Both the position numbers and the translations under genes were made by a program. Source: Lindgomyces ingoldianus (Eukaryota > Ascomycota > Dothideomycetes > Pleosporales > Lindgomycetaceae). Taken from it: a DNA stretch of 64,000 nucleotides. The stretch spans positions 66,553 to 130,552 of the forward strand of contig NW_022985217.1 in NCBI RefSeq assembly GCF_010093535.1. Direction: 5' to 3'. The number at the start of each line of letters is the position of its first letter. Within the stretch, counting starts at the first letter, position 1. The notes beneath the pieces were generated by a model, which ran no database searches, had not been told where the DNA came from, and worked only from the letters and a program-made list of their open reading frames with translations. Below are positions 10,722 through 20,807 of this stretch, piece after piece.

Positions 10722-12324
10722 TCGCTCGTATCCAGGCCGCGACGCTGCTGCTGCGTACGGACAATAATAGTATATAAAAATTAAAACTTAAACTAAATTA
10801 ATTATATCTTAGACTTAGACATTGTTAAATAAATAATTAATATAATATTATTAATAAAGCTATTACTAGCAAAAGCAAGTTTTTTAATATAATGTAATAG
10901 CATAGGTAAGACAACAGGTCTAAATGCAGTATAAATCTACTTTAAGGCATATAGAAGTGCGTAGGGACTTAGAAACCTATGAATGCTATTAACACCTATA
11001 GGCCTTGTATAAAAGGATATTAGAAAACTACTAACCTAGCTACAGGGGTGAGGTGCAACTAAATGGTTAGGGGAATAGAGGTACAGCAGGGGCCAGGGCA
11101 GGGTTGGAGCAGATACAAGGACCCTTTGGATATCAGCTCGTCGGGCAACCCGAGATGGAACGATTCATGCGAATCGTTACAATAGCATAACTTAATATGC
11201 GCGCAGAGTTATAGTCGCCTAAAGTTATAGTACCCCTTGTATTTTCCAGCACGGTGGGTTTTCCGCCACGCAGAGGGGGACGTTAGCTTAGTTTAATATA
11301 GATTTTAGCATGTTTTATTGTCTTCTCATACTACTAGAACACTGTTTCTACTAAAAACATGTAAGAGTGTTAAAAATAAAGATGTACAATACATACAAAG
11401 ATAGGCTAAACTGCTCTTATCTAACGTAGTCTATTCAGACCTTGAATGGTTAGGATCTAGGTAAAAGACTTAGACAAATCGCTGCCCTCTAAGGCAGAGA
11501 TTTGTTACTGCTTATATACACACTACTTTGTTCTATGCCTTGCTGCATTTGTCCATGCCTCGCTGCATCCAGTTTTGATAGCTATAATATCGCGGTATCT
11601 AAAGGGTGCACCCATCCTGTTGCGTTGACAGGCTAACCTTAAGACTATGGCTGCCGTGCGAGGGTGATTCACTTATTGTCGCCACGCCGATCGGTACCTG
11701 CTAGTTTAACGAATGACGGTTCAAGCTAGCGTGAATATTTAAGCTAAGCAGCTAACTTGTAATTTACTGTCTGTCAGCAAGCCAAGCTAAAAGCTGTGGC
11801 AACAAAGGCTGTGACCGTGCAGACACCACTGCCAGAGAACGCCGAACTTTACTAGACCCTGCTGTCGGTGGGTACCTACTGCATCGACATATCAAGCAGC
11901 GCAGAGCTTTCTAAGGCCATCAACTCAATATTTCAGTAGTACAGTATGGCGAATAATGCTATGTGTACCTATGCGATGTTACAGCCAGTGGCTATGTTGG
12001 GATCTGTTGCTACAATGCGTTATAAAACCCCTTCTGCGCAATGCGCTCCCTATTGGCCATATCTGGAACAAAGAACCGCTTGAATTTAGAAACGCTGCTT
12101 TAAAACCAGGCAATTAGAATGCAAGTTTATCTCACTACGCGATTCTATTGGCCATATATAGAACAATGCGGGTACAGTCCGGTTAGGATTTCTAAGAATA
12201 TATATAGTAGAAACTTATGGGATTTCGAAGTAAAAAAGATCAACGTTGAGATACCGTCTCACCTTTGCCGGACTTCTTTTACAACTACATCTCTTAAATT
12301 GATTATCGCTTATTTCAAGACAAT
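10722..12324. other. Non-coding transition region between repeat island and first gene
   Basis: No convincing gene. The first 600 bp are patchy AT-rich sequence. A perfect 8-bp stem with a 4-nt loop (aacgattc / gaatcgtt) lies at 11159-11178. Near the gene, a diverged direct repeat containing ctattggccatat occurs at 12049 and again at about 12147, and may belong to the promoter of the following gene. No RNA gene was recognised. Confidence 0.5.
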
Positions 12325-13107
12325 ATGACGGACATGCACTCGATTATCACCCCTGCTATTATGTACTGGGGCACCCCAGTAGTCCTGATTACGACAAAGA
12401 ACGAGGATGGGACTGCCAACATTGGGCCGATGTCATCAGCCTGGTGGCTCGGCCACCGATGCGTCCTGGGACTGGCTTCGATGTCTCAAACTACGATCAA
12501 CTTGTTGCGCACAAGTCAATGCGTTCTCAACCTTCCTAGTGACGACATGGTCCACTATATCAATCCGATCGCGAAAACTACTGGTTCCCCCGATGTCCCT
12601 CCAGTGAAGCAAATGCTTGGATACGACTATTGCAACGACAAGTTCAGGCTTTCTGGTCTGACACAGCAGGCATCGGATTTTGTGCAGCCGCCACGCATCG
12701 CCGAGTGTCCAGTGCAGATGGAAGTCGAGTTAATGAACAAGATGGAGTTGATGCAAGATCTGCCAGATCGGAAGGGGATTTTGTTAGCGATCGAAGTCAA
12801 AGTTCTCCGAACACATGTTCGGAATGATCTGCGCTTGGCTGGCCACGCCAATAGGATTGATCCTGACTGTTGGCGGCCGATGATCATGAGTTTTCAGGAA
12901 TTCTACGGCCTCGCGTCTAAGAAAGTGACGGAGTCAAACCTTGCCACAATTGACGAAGAGAAGTATCGCATAATTACTCGGTCTGATGTTGTCAAGCAAG
13001 GGGGGGATATGGATAGGTGGAACAGCAGAGAAACTACTACTATCAATGGGGAAGAGCAATGCTTCGATACTTCTGAAAATGGTATTGTACTTGCTCACCG
13101 GGAATGA
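12325..13107 (+). CDS. Flavin reductase-like domain protein (FMN-binding split barrel)
   Basis: A single uninterrupted frame of 260 residues. The N-terminal 170 residues look like the flavin reductase-like/DIM6-NtaB family: an opening TPAIMYWGTPVVLITT strand pair, then the GTANIGPMSSAWW segment that in this family lines the FMN site, and the LNLP stretch. Such proteins bind FMN as dimers and act as NAD(P)H:flavin oxidoreductases or related enzymes in degradative or biosynthetic pathways. The substrate cannot be inferred. The start is the first of two nearby Met codons (the second is four codons in). The tail after residue 190 is not typical and may be lineage-specific. It lies alone between two repeat islands, convergent with the GST gene downstream. 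Family assignment is fairly sure; the exact role is unknown. Confidence 0.8.
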   Translation: MTDMHSIITPAIMYWGTPVVLITTKNEDGTANIGPMSSAWWLGHRCVLGLASMSQTTINLLRTSQCVLNLPSDDMVHYINPIAKTTGSPDVPPVKQMLGYDYCNDKFRLSGLTQQASDFVQPPRIAECPVQMEVELMNKMELMQDLPDRKGILLAIEVKVLRTHVRNDLRLAGHANRIDPDCWRPMIMSFQEFYGLASKKVTESNLATIDEEKYRIITRSDVVKQGGDMDRWNSRETTTINGEEQCFDTSENGIVLAHRE

Positions 13108-13807
13108 TAGAGGACGACTGATTCGTCGAAGGATGGGTATGACGTGTCGACTATTGCAAGCAGGTAGAATACGCATAATCTTAGATGAATTTTCTGCGGT
13201 CCTTGTACTGTTCGTTAGGGAGGGTGCCCTTTAAAGCTACCATGAGGTGCTGGAAATCACTCCCGGGCTATCAGCAACGGAGTTCTCACCGCCCCTGGGA
13301 AGATTTCCATCGCATCTTCCGCTTCACCACCTTCACGCACTCACCCTCACCATTATAGTAACTCATAGGAACCCAAACACAGGACATGGGGCTCAATTTT
13401 GCGGCCGGTCGCTCGCTGCAAATGCAACGGTGGATTCGCGAGATCTCCTGGGAGGCATTAATTGGCCGTTCCTAATCAACTTGACAGAACCCATGCTACT
13501 GTGTCGCTTTGATATAAATAAATTCGGCCGTTGGTTTGGAACTGCGTAGTGTAGAGTCCTGCGCTTTGTTGTTGAAGGCATCGATCAGAAGTCGTATAGA
13601 TAGAAATTTCGCAGCCAAAAGAGAAAGTATGAGCCTGGAAACTGTATTATTTACCCTCTTTCGCACCCCTGTCGGTATATATATAGCCTCAATCAACACC
13701 AAAATAGCTCCTCAGAGAGTCATTTTTCAAGTCTAACAGAAAATAGCAGATGAACCATGATATTGGCGCTGATTGCAAAAATCAAGAAGATGCGAGCGTA
13801 GCATACA
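13108..13807. other. Intergenic, between convergent genes
   Basis: Several overlapping short frames occur on both strands, none with family resemblance or codon character of a gene. It probably holds the two 3' UTRs. Confidence 0.5.
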
Positions 13808-14461
13808 TTATACGCCGGTGTGAATCTCCAGAGCGGTGAGGATTGATTTCCTTTCCAACAGTTTGCTTGCCCAGGCTGAAAGATAGGGAAATTCGGCGTT
13901 CAAGTCCGTAATAAACGCTCCTGCCCAGCGATACAACACGAACAAGTAAGCATCAACCGCAGTGAAAGAATTTCCCACCGCGTAAGTGGTCCCAGACGCA
14001 CTCATTTTGCGCTCAATGAACCCAAAGCTCTGTTCGAGATTCTTTACCGCCTTATCTCGAACGGCACCGTGTAGCTTCGGGTCATCAACGAGTCTTTCCG
14101 GCCTGTAGAGTCCGCCATATGCTTGACCATGTACCATTCCTCCGAGATAATTGAACCACTCATACACACGGATAGTGTCCAGAACCGTTTGTCCAAGAAA
14201 TTTTCGATCAGGCGCCAAAGATGAGATGGCAGTTGCGATCGCTGGAACCTCCGTTATAATTTCATCGTTCATTTTGAAGACTGGCACTCGTTTTTTTGGA
14301 TTCAGAGCCTTGAACTCCTCCGTAAACCGCTCGTCTTCAGCCATGTCGACTTTGGCAAGAACAAGTTGAAAGTCGAGCTGTGCCTCGATGAGCAAAATCT
14401 GCGGCGCGATGGAACAGGCTTGAGGCGAATACCAAAGAGTTAATGAAGGTGCCGAAGTCAT
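13808..14461 (-). CDS. Glutathione S-transferase family protein
   Basis: 217 residues counted from the Met at 14461. The open frame extends 23 codons further upstream, but the family starts near this Met. The N-terminal thioredoxin-like half has the SAPSLTLWYSPQACSIAPQI opening with the catalytic Ser/Cys position, then KRVPVFKMNDEIITEVPAI, which is the conserved cis-Pro and glutathione gamma-glutamyl-binding ES/EV-type turn. The helical C-terminal half ends with a GNSFTAVDAYLF motif, the GST N-capping box with its conserved Asp. Length is normal for cytosolic GSTs. The likely role is conjugation of glutathione to electrophiles; the class (GTT/beta-like) is uncertain. No intron is visible. It is convergent with the flavin reductase-like gene. 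Confidence 0.85.
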   Translation of the reverse strand: MTSAPSLTLWYSPQACSIAPQILLIEAQLDFQLVLAKVDMAEDERFTEEFKALNPKKRVPVFKMNDEIITEVPAIATAISSLAPDRKFLGQTVLDTIRVYEWFNYLGGMVHGQAYGGLYRPERLVDDPKLHGAVRDKAVKNLEQSFGFIERKMSASGTTYAVGNSFTAVDAYLFVLYRWAGAFITDLNAEFPYLSAWASKLLERKSILTALEIHTGV

Positions 14462-14619
14462 TTCCTGGTACAGCCAGAACTTATTGATGAAGTATCGACA
14501 GGGAATAAAGGTATATGTTGAAGTGTGCACTCTAGCATCAACTGCGAGAATTTCGCGTACTTAAGTTTGATCAATGACTGGTACAAGGATCACATCGCTA
14601 TGTAAACATACAATAAAAT

Positions 14620-14790
14620 CAGGGCGCCGATTTCTGTGTACGGTGCCGATGCCAGCGCCGATGCCATGTATAGGGTGCCGATGTCACATACAGGGCGCTG
14701 ATGTCTGTGTATGGTGCCGATGCCAGTGCCGATGCCAGTGCCGATGCCATGTATAGGGTGCCGATGTCACATACAGGGCGCTGATGTCAT
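14620..14790. repeat. Minisatellite, ~83-bp unit with 12-bp subrepeats
   Basis: The block containing gccatgtatagggtgccg and the following tcacatacagggcgctg occurs at 14663 and again at 14746 (period 83). Between the blocks, a 12-bp unit gccgatgccagt is repeated two to three times. It lies just downstream (minus strand) of the pogo transposase reading frame and may derive from its repetitive C-terminal coding end. Confidence 0.8.
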
Positions 14791-14799
14791 CTGCCACTC

Positions 14800-16278
14800 T
14801 GCTCAACCTCACCTCCCAGCTTTTTGGACAGCACTCTTCCGCTTCTGACCACGCCTCTTCTTGCCTATGGTAGCTTCGGCTGCTGTTGTAGCCCTTACAG
14901 CTTTCTTTATCTCTCTTGCAATCCTTTTAGCCTCTTTCTTAGCGTCTTTAGTAGCACGCTCTGCTTGTGCCTGGAAAAGGTCTTTATTGCTTATTACTCT
15001 TGCTGTCCCTATAATCTCTAGCTTAGTTAGTAAGTTTTAGCTTTATTATTTATTTTAGCTAAGAATTAATTATGCTCTTTAAGAATAGAGCGTTTAGTAA
15101 ATAGCAGTTAGGCGGCATTAGTAAGCGTCTGTATACGCCTCTGCAAGCGTTGTCTGCTTGTCTTATTAACTATATAAGCATCCTGTTTAATTAGATTATG
15201 CAGTAAAGTAACTGCATCTACTATAGTTAAAGTTACAGGTGTTTATAGTTCTTAGTCTTGTAAACAAGATGCTATAAGAACAGGGCTCTGTACGACTGCG
15301 CTAATACAACTAAAAGGTGCGAATAATCAACCAACAGTTAATTCTGCGTACAGAATAGTATATATACCTGTTGCGCGTAAGGACCGTAGTACAAGCCGCT
15401 TCCAGCCTTGCAGTACACTATCCTTTGTAAGGACTAGCGGCTTTACAGATGCTGCCTTTACCTTATTAGTTTTTAAAGTAGTTAATCTAGCAAGGGTTTT
15501 AGTATATTACTAAGTACCTTGTCTAGATTAAAGGAGAAAAGGCTAGCCTTTGCCTATCTAGCTTGTATGTCTCTAGGCTTGAGTGTCTAGTCTCTTACAA
15601 GGCTGTAAAGATAGGTGAAATGCTTCTTCTTAATTATTTCTATATATCCCTGCTCTAGCTACTTAACCTAGTCGTAGTAAGCTACCTTTAGTAGACTAAA
15701 CACTAAGATGTTATAGAGCTAAAGCTTGTAGAAGATGTGTAAGAGAATATAGTATAAAATAACGTTGTTTTTAACTAAAATCCTTAGAGTTTTATAATTT
15801 CTAAAGCTGTTATATATTAGTATACATAGTTTTTAGTTAGCTTGTTTTTTAGTCTAAGAGTTAAATACAAGCTTAAGCTACTACAAGCTAAAGTACAAGT
15901 TAGTATAACTGCTAAGTACGCATAATGCTATCTTAGAGTAGAGTGTGTGCCCTAGTTAGATTAATAAATTAATACAAGCTAAATTATTATAAAGTTTAGA
16001 TACCTACTGTTAGTACTTACGTATTTAATAGCAGTAACTGTTATTTGCTTAACACGCGCACCTCTAAAGCTTTGCTAGTTATTCTTACTAACTAGAACCT
16101 TAACAGAATTTAGTTTAGAAAGCATAACACTAGTTTTATCTACGTTGTAGATATTCTCCTATAGAATAGCTAGGTCCTACGTGGTGTGAGGGGCATTGCT
16201 AGAATCTGCTAGGGTATAGAATGATTTAGGCACGCCGGGAGGTATGACTTGTGCCAACACCTGACTGGCTCTGTCCAT
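14800..16278 (-). pseudogene. pogo/Fot1-type (Tc1-mariner superfamily) transposase relic with internal deletion
   Basis: Conceptual translation on the minus strand recovers the transposase in order. The N-terminal start at 16278 (MDRASQVLAQVIPP...) leads into the HTH_psq-like 'SFYTLADSSNAP' segment. The frame then jumps directly, near 16170, to the DDE core: ENIYNVDKTSVMLSK, where the first catalytic D would be in NMDETG, and GARVKQITVTAI. After a stop-riddled stretch comes the C-terminal part, VTLLHNLIKQDAY and SRQRLQRRIQTLTNAA, and finally a basic KKEAKR...KRK tail ending near 14830. Roughly 200 residues between the psq motif and the catalytic core are missing. Many in-frame stops make it inactive. 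Terminal inverted repeats were not found, so the element borders are uncertain. Confidence 0.85.
15261..15406. repeat. Short interspersed element nested in the pogo relic (copy 1)
   Basis: The transposase reading (DSVLQ / DEELQTPV in the family) is interrupted exactly here by 146 bp, flanked by cttg on both sides (15257-15260 and 15407-15410). This looks like a 4-bp target duplication. The core 15285-15381 recurs at 28667-28764. Read on the minus strand, the core contains a TATATATA stretch and then a Pol III A-box-like motif (ttagcgcagtcg), so a tRNA-related SINE is possible but unproven. Confidence 0.65.
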
Positions 16279-17954
16279 GTTAACTTGTTGTGGTAATTGG
16301 GTGATGGCGACTAGACGAGTAGGTGACAACTTCTAAGCAACTACAGGAAACGCAATCAAGGAACACGTAACAAAAATAGAAACAGCACATATTCATAGAT
16401 ATTTCTAGAATCCTGCCTCTATGCGCCACAGCTAGTCTTAAGAGGACTAAGATACAATATAATCTAATACTAATAACAGCAGCTCGCTAAACTATGCGAA
16501 GTGCTACACTACGTCACACTGCTTTAAAACAGCGCTTAATCTGTGCAGAAAACTCTTAGAATCCACAGTCCTTAGCTGAAATACGCTTTAAAGCTTAAGA
16601 TTGTATGCCTTTTTAAAAGGGCCCTTCCCCTAATACTCCATTCTTAGAAGGCACCCATGCGCTCGCGACTTAGCAGTGGTGGGCAAGCAAAGCAGCGATT
16701 AATAGCGTGAACAAAACGATCAACAGCGTAACTAACACCTATTAAATTCTTGTCGCGCGTCATTGTCCTTGAGGAGAAAGGGCTATAAAACAGTAGGATA
16801 TAGAATACTGCTCTATTAAACTGCGTAATAGATTCTTTAGGAGTCTGAATTAGGAAGGTGGCTCGGAACTTGGGGTGGCTCGCGACATGGGGACGGATGT
16901 TAGATCTCTATCACGGCTGAAAGAACTCACTTGAGGCTCTAGCTCGGTAAATTGAGCCGAGTGTGTCTCGGTGACTCAGCAGAGCCGTACATATCCACCT
17001 CTTTCCCGACGTGGAATCCTAATCCACGATCAACCGCCTCGCCAAATATGCACGCATATGAGGAAGGCTTCGAGAATGCTTAATCTCCTGCTTGTTTGCG
17101 ACTGACCTAACACCCTGATAGGGATACCAACACACTAAACTCAAATTAGACAAAACTAGACCAACGAGGTCGATCCTCTGAGTATGTCGTAGCTGAGAAA
17201 ATCGACTTGGTGTAGAAAACCAAGCCAAATCATCCCTTTCTGATAGCTGTTCTGAATAGCCCTTGATTATTGGCAAGACCGGTCTTCCCATTGTCATAAG
17301 TCCAACCCCATCAAATCCCCCAAACCCGCACCTCCAAACCTTGCCCACCCTACCCTCTACCTACCTTAGAACCACATCGCCGACCTCGAAACCTGCATCT
17401 AAACCCCCTAATCCCCGCATTTCGACTTCTATTTCTATACCATACCCTATTAAATCCCAATTTTACCTCCAACCCCAATCCTAATCCCACCGGCCTCTAC
17501 TGCGACGAGACACAAATTGTATCCGACATGATCACACGATACGGAGTTGTACACCGAGTCTAGATATGGCGGATTGCGAATGATGGTACGGTGCTTGGAA
17601 AATTTGTGAAAAAGAGAGAAAGGAGAGAGCCGGCGGATCAGGAGGTGGAGGATGTGTTGAGGACGAATATTGGGCTTGAGGCAAAGTATAGGAAGGGGTA
17701 AAGGCGTGCCAGAGGGGGAGTACAATGCTTCGGGTATGTACATACCTAGCTCTTGGTGCGAGCTTTGGAGAGGGAATGTTTAATAGACGTGCTTGTGTGT
17801 GCATATAGCATAACAAGCTGTTTTCCAACAATGTCTCGTGAAGTGAAAAAACGTGACGAAATGAGAAAGGAAGATGAGAAGTTGAGGCAAGCAAGACACA
17901 GACAGACAAAATGAGAATATGAAGATAGACGAATAAGTGAGCACAGGAATATAC
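16279..17954. other. Intergenic, no gene recognised
   Basis: 16.3-16.85 kb is mixed-composition repeat-like sequence, probably more of the pogo relic's flank. From 16.9 kb composition is normal. Short frames at 17019-17348 and 17450-17909 have no recognisable domains. The right end probably carries the 3' UTR of the SET gene. Confidence 0.5.
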
Positions 17955-18890
17955 CTACTCCCCTGGCGGTCCCTCCCTCTTACACCTCTTAACCCTCAAC
18001 TTCTTCTGCAATCCCCCTCCCTCCCTCCTCACCCCCACACAGTTCCTCGCCCCACACTTGCACGACCTAACTGTCTCCTCTCCGTAATAATTCCTCCCGT
18101 AATCCACACTCAACTCAGCTCCCACAGAAATATCCCTCACGGCCTCCACAACCATAATCCTCACGTCCCCAACCCTCCTTATCCTAAACATACAACAAGG
18201 GCTACAATTATGATTAACGAACCTCACCCAATTCCCTTTGCCCCGTCCATCAATAATAACCGTATCTCCCGCTTTCGTGAGACCGTTGCGATGGTAGTAG
18301 GACAATGGGGGGATGATTCCGATTTCCAGTTCCATGAGATAGTCGTTATCGAAACAGACGCTTGGGGGTTTTAATTCCCCAGCATACCAGCCCAATACCG
18401 TGCCCTTCTTGAAAGCGGATTTGGTGAACACGCCGATGCCGCAGCTAGCAGTCATTTGCAGCGAAAAATGATCTGTCCAGTCCCTCGTCGCGATATCCCA
18501 GTTTTCTAGCGTGTGGATGCAGTCCGCGTTATAGCAAGCCGCGTCGGTGTAGCAAGTATCGCCAACACAATCATCGCATTCGGTGCCGAGGGCGCAGAGA
18601 AGGTCAGAAGCGGTTTGTGGGGGCCAGACGCGGCTTGGTGGGAAACTAGACGGATAGGGAAGGCGCGCGAAGTCGCATTTGTTGAAAGCATACGTATTGA
18701 TTTGTTCTGGTACGATGGTGTCGGTTGTCGCGAGGCGCGTTACCTTGTCTGACCCTGTGTACCAGAAGTATTTTTCCAATGCTGGCGCTGCGAGACCGGT
18801 CTTCAAAGTGGATCCTGGGTTGAAGGCGGGCCTGGTGCGCTTGGTGGGGAATGTGCGGGCACGGGCGTTGGGGGAGCGTATGGATGTCAT
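17955..18890 (-). CDS. SET-domain protein lysine methyltransferase
   Basis: 311 residues counted from the Met at 18890 (MTSIRSPNARA). The same frame is open 82 codons further up, to an ATG at 19136 that would add a very hydrophobic leader. A Cys-rich pre-SET-like cluster (about residues 105-130, CALGTECDDCVGDTCYTDAAC) precedes the SET core. The core has CGIGVFTKSAFKKG and GWYAGEL at its start, WVRFVNHNCSPCC as the NHxCxPN-type SAM/pseudoknot motif, and ELSVDYG. A post-SET zinc motif CKCGARNCVG follows. The architecture resembles SUV39/DIM-5-type H3K9 methyltransferases, but the pre-SET is shorter than canonical, so the substrate is not certain. No intron is visible. It is transcribed in the same direction as the uL5m gene 355 bp upstream. 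Confidence 0.85.
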   Translation of the reverse strand: MTSIRSPNARARTFPTKRTRPAFNPGSTLKTGLAAPALEKYFWYTGSDKVTRLATTDTIVPEQINTYAFNKCDFARLPYPSSFPPSRVWPPQTASDLLCALGTECDDCVGDTCYTDAACYNADCIHTLENWDIATRDWTDHFSLQMTASCGIGVFTKSAFKKGTVLGWYAGELKPPSVCFDNDYLMELEIGIIPPLSYYHRNGLTKAGDTVIIDGRGKGNWVRFVNHNCSPCCMFRIRRVGDVRIMVVEAVRDISVGAELSVDYGRNYYGEETVRSCKCGARNCVGVRREGGGLQKKLRVKRCKREGPPGE

Positions 18891-19244
18891 GGTTTGTGAT
18901 ACTGAACCTTGCAGGGCAGATGGTGAATATAAATTAGCTGGGAAGGAAGTTTGGAGCTGTTTTGGTGTGCCTAACAAGGTATAGAAGGAACGATAGACGT
19001 AACGAGAAGTCGCGGTGTAGCTGTTTGTACAGGGACATGAGGACGAGGTGAAGGCGACAATCGCCTTGTTTGAGAAGAAAAGGCATTGTAGGATCCAAAG
19101 AAGCCACAAGAAGTAGTAGAGAGGTTCAAAGAACAAAGAAGTGGACTACGTTTGGGGAAGTAATGCCTTTGTTCAAGGGCTCTAATCTAAAAATAAATGT
19201 GTTTCATGTCTACATATTCTGTACATGGCAGCAGAAGGCCGCGC

Positions 19245-20387
19245 CTAGTTTACCAGTTTTCCGTAGAACGGAATGCCGATTGATTGGAGCAGTAATCGGG
19301 CGTCTCGGTCGTTAGTTGCAGATGTGTGTATGGTGATATGGCAACCGGGTATCATCTTGGGGGGGTACCTAGATAGCGGTCAGGTGACAACAAATGCGGT
19401 GGCTAGCGGGGCAAACCCACATATCATAGTTGGCCTCGATTTCTGGAAACAGCCCAACGGCATCTGGGGTCAAGCCAAAGGTGATGTTGCCGCTATTATC
19501 TCCCGATGAACCAGGCACACCCCTCCATTCTTTGATCCGCGGCAGGACCACATCAACGAGCTTCGCTAGAAAGTGGAATGTGTCTTCCCGTTCTACGTTC
19601 GCTGTTATGGAGACCATCTTGCCCGAACGGAGACCCCACCCAACAACATTATGCTTCGCCTTGTGACTCCTTACTCGGACATTGGTTATTGCCTGAATAA
19701 TCATGCCGGCAACGTGGAGAACGGCACTGTTGTCCTGGGCCTCAGGTACCATAGAGTGGACCGTCACTTTGGTGATTTCGGGTATGTTGCGGAATGTTGC
19801 GGGAGGGGTCAAGAGCCGTAGATTGCTGCCACCACGGGGGCCACGCAGAGGCCGGCCTTTGTAATATGGCGAATCTCCCGCCCATTCTCGTAATCTCTGG
19901 GGCTTAACAGGTGCTCTGTAGCCGGGTGGGACATGGGTGTAGGTAAGGGTTAACAGGTCAGAGGCGATGGTGCTCTGGTACGTTTGCTCTAGGCGGGGGA
20001 GGGTGAATGGGCCGGGCTGGAAGAGACGCGATGAGGGGTCGGACACTGGGGGAGGCTGGTGGGGGTGGAGGGGGCCGCGGTAGTACTTTGGCGAGCGATA
20101 TTGGTATCTGCGAAGAGGGTCAATCGCAGCTTCTCCAAATGGATGCGGGCGGAGTACCTGCTTGGCGGAAGCTTTCTCCCTCTACTCCGCGCAACTGGAT
20201 CGAAGGCCTTGGCTATCTCGGCGGATGATGATGGCGGAGGGACGGCAAGGGAGGACGACGACTCAAGCTCTTCGAAGGCTTCCGTTGCGGCATTGCGGCG
20301 GTTGCAGGGTCGCGATGCGGCAATGACAGGCCGCGCATGCCTACAGAAGACGGAGGCAACCCGCCACGGGACCTCGCGCAATGCCAT
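19245..20387 (-). CDS. MRPL7: Mitochondrial large-subunit ribosomal protein uL5m
   Basis: Three exons, 20387-20158, 20107-19421 and 19368-19245, give 346 residues without a frame break. The introns (50 and 52 nt) have GT...AG ends and a CTGAC-type branch site in intron 2. The N-terminus is Arg-rich like a mitochondrial targeting peptide. The middle shows the uL5 core (GGSNLRLLTPPATFRNIPEITKV, VGWGLRSGKMVSI). The last exon supplies the conserved KMIPGCHITI..TSATNDRDARLLL end with IPFYGKL. Without removing intron 2 the protein would stop early. uL5m sits in the central protuberance of the mitoribosome. The gene is divergent from the ubiquitin protease gene with 420 bp between starts. Confidence 0.93.
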
Positions 20388-20807
20388 GAGTCGGGGACAA
20401 TGGGCGCGTAACGAAGTGGTTGTGGTGAATGTTTGGTTACCACCCATCCGTAAATTTTGGCACCCATCGGAATGCCAAGGTGCAGGGATCAGCTGACCCT
20501 AGACTAGTCTCTGCCAATGACTGCCCCCTGCCTCCAATGCAGCCAGGATGCAGCTGCTCAACTCTACCATCGCTTTAGACAACTACAACCGCCCGCCGAA
20601 GAATTGTCTGTCTTTGCTTCCCCGACCCTCCGCTGTCCACTGTCATCTCTCGCTGGCGGACTGGTATGTCCATCGTGCTGTTCTATTTCGCCCTCTAGTC
20701 TGCTCTTCTCGCCGTCTTCCTCTTCTAATCCCGCTGCCTACCCCGCCGTTGCCCTACCGCTTCTCCCGCCCCAGGCAATTTCAGCCGCGCAATTCGCTGC
20801 TTGATGG
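20388..20807. promoter_or_regulatory. Shared divergent promoter region (uL5m / ubiquitin protease)
   Basis: 420 bp between two divergent start codons, with pyrimidine-rich stretches at about 20600-20790 upstream of the plus-strand gene. No specific element could be named. Confidence 0.4.

Noticed and set aside
11140..11200. Helitron 3' end (hairpin near the terminus)
   Set aside because: The perfect hairpin at 11159-11178 is not followed by CTRR at the right distance, and no Rep/helicase or 5' TC end is seen.
13247..13549. 100-codon plus-strand gene between flavin reductase and GST
   Set aside because: Sits in the region expected to be 3' UTRs, no domain and poor start context.
17019..17348. 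109-codon minus-strand gene
   Set aside because: No domain, no start context, overlaps other frames on the plus strand.
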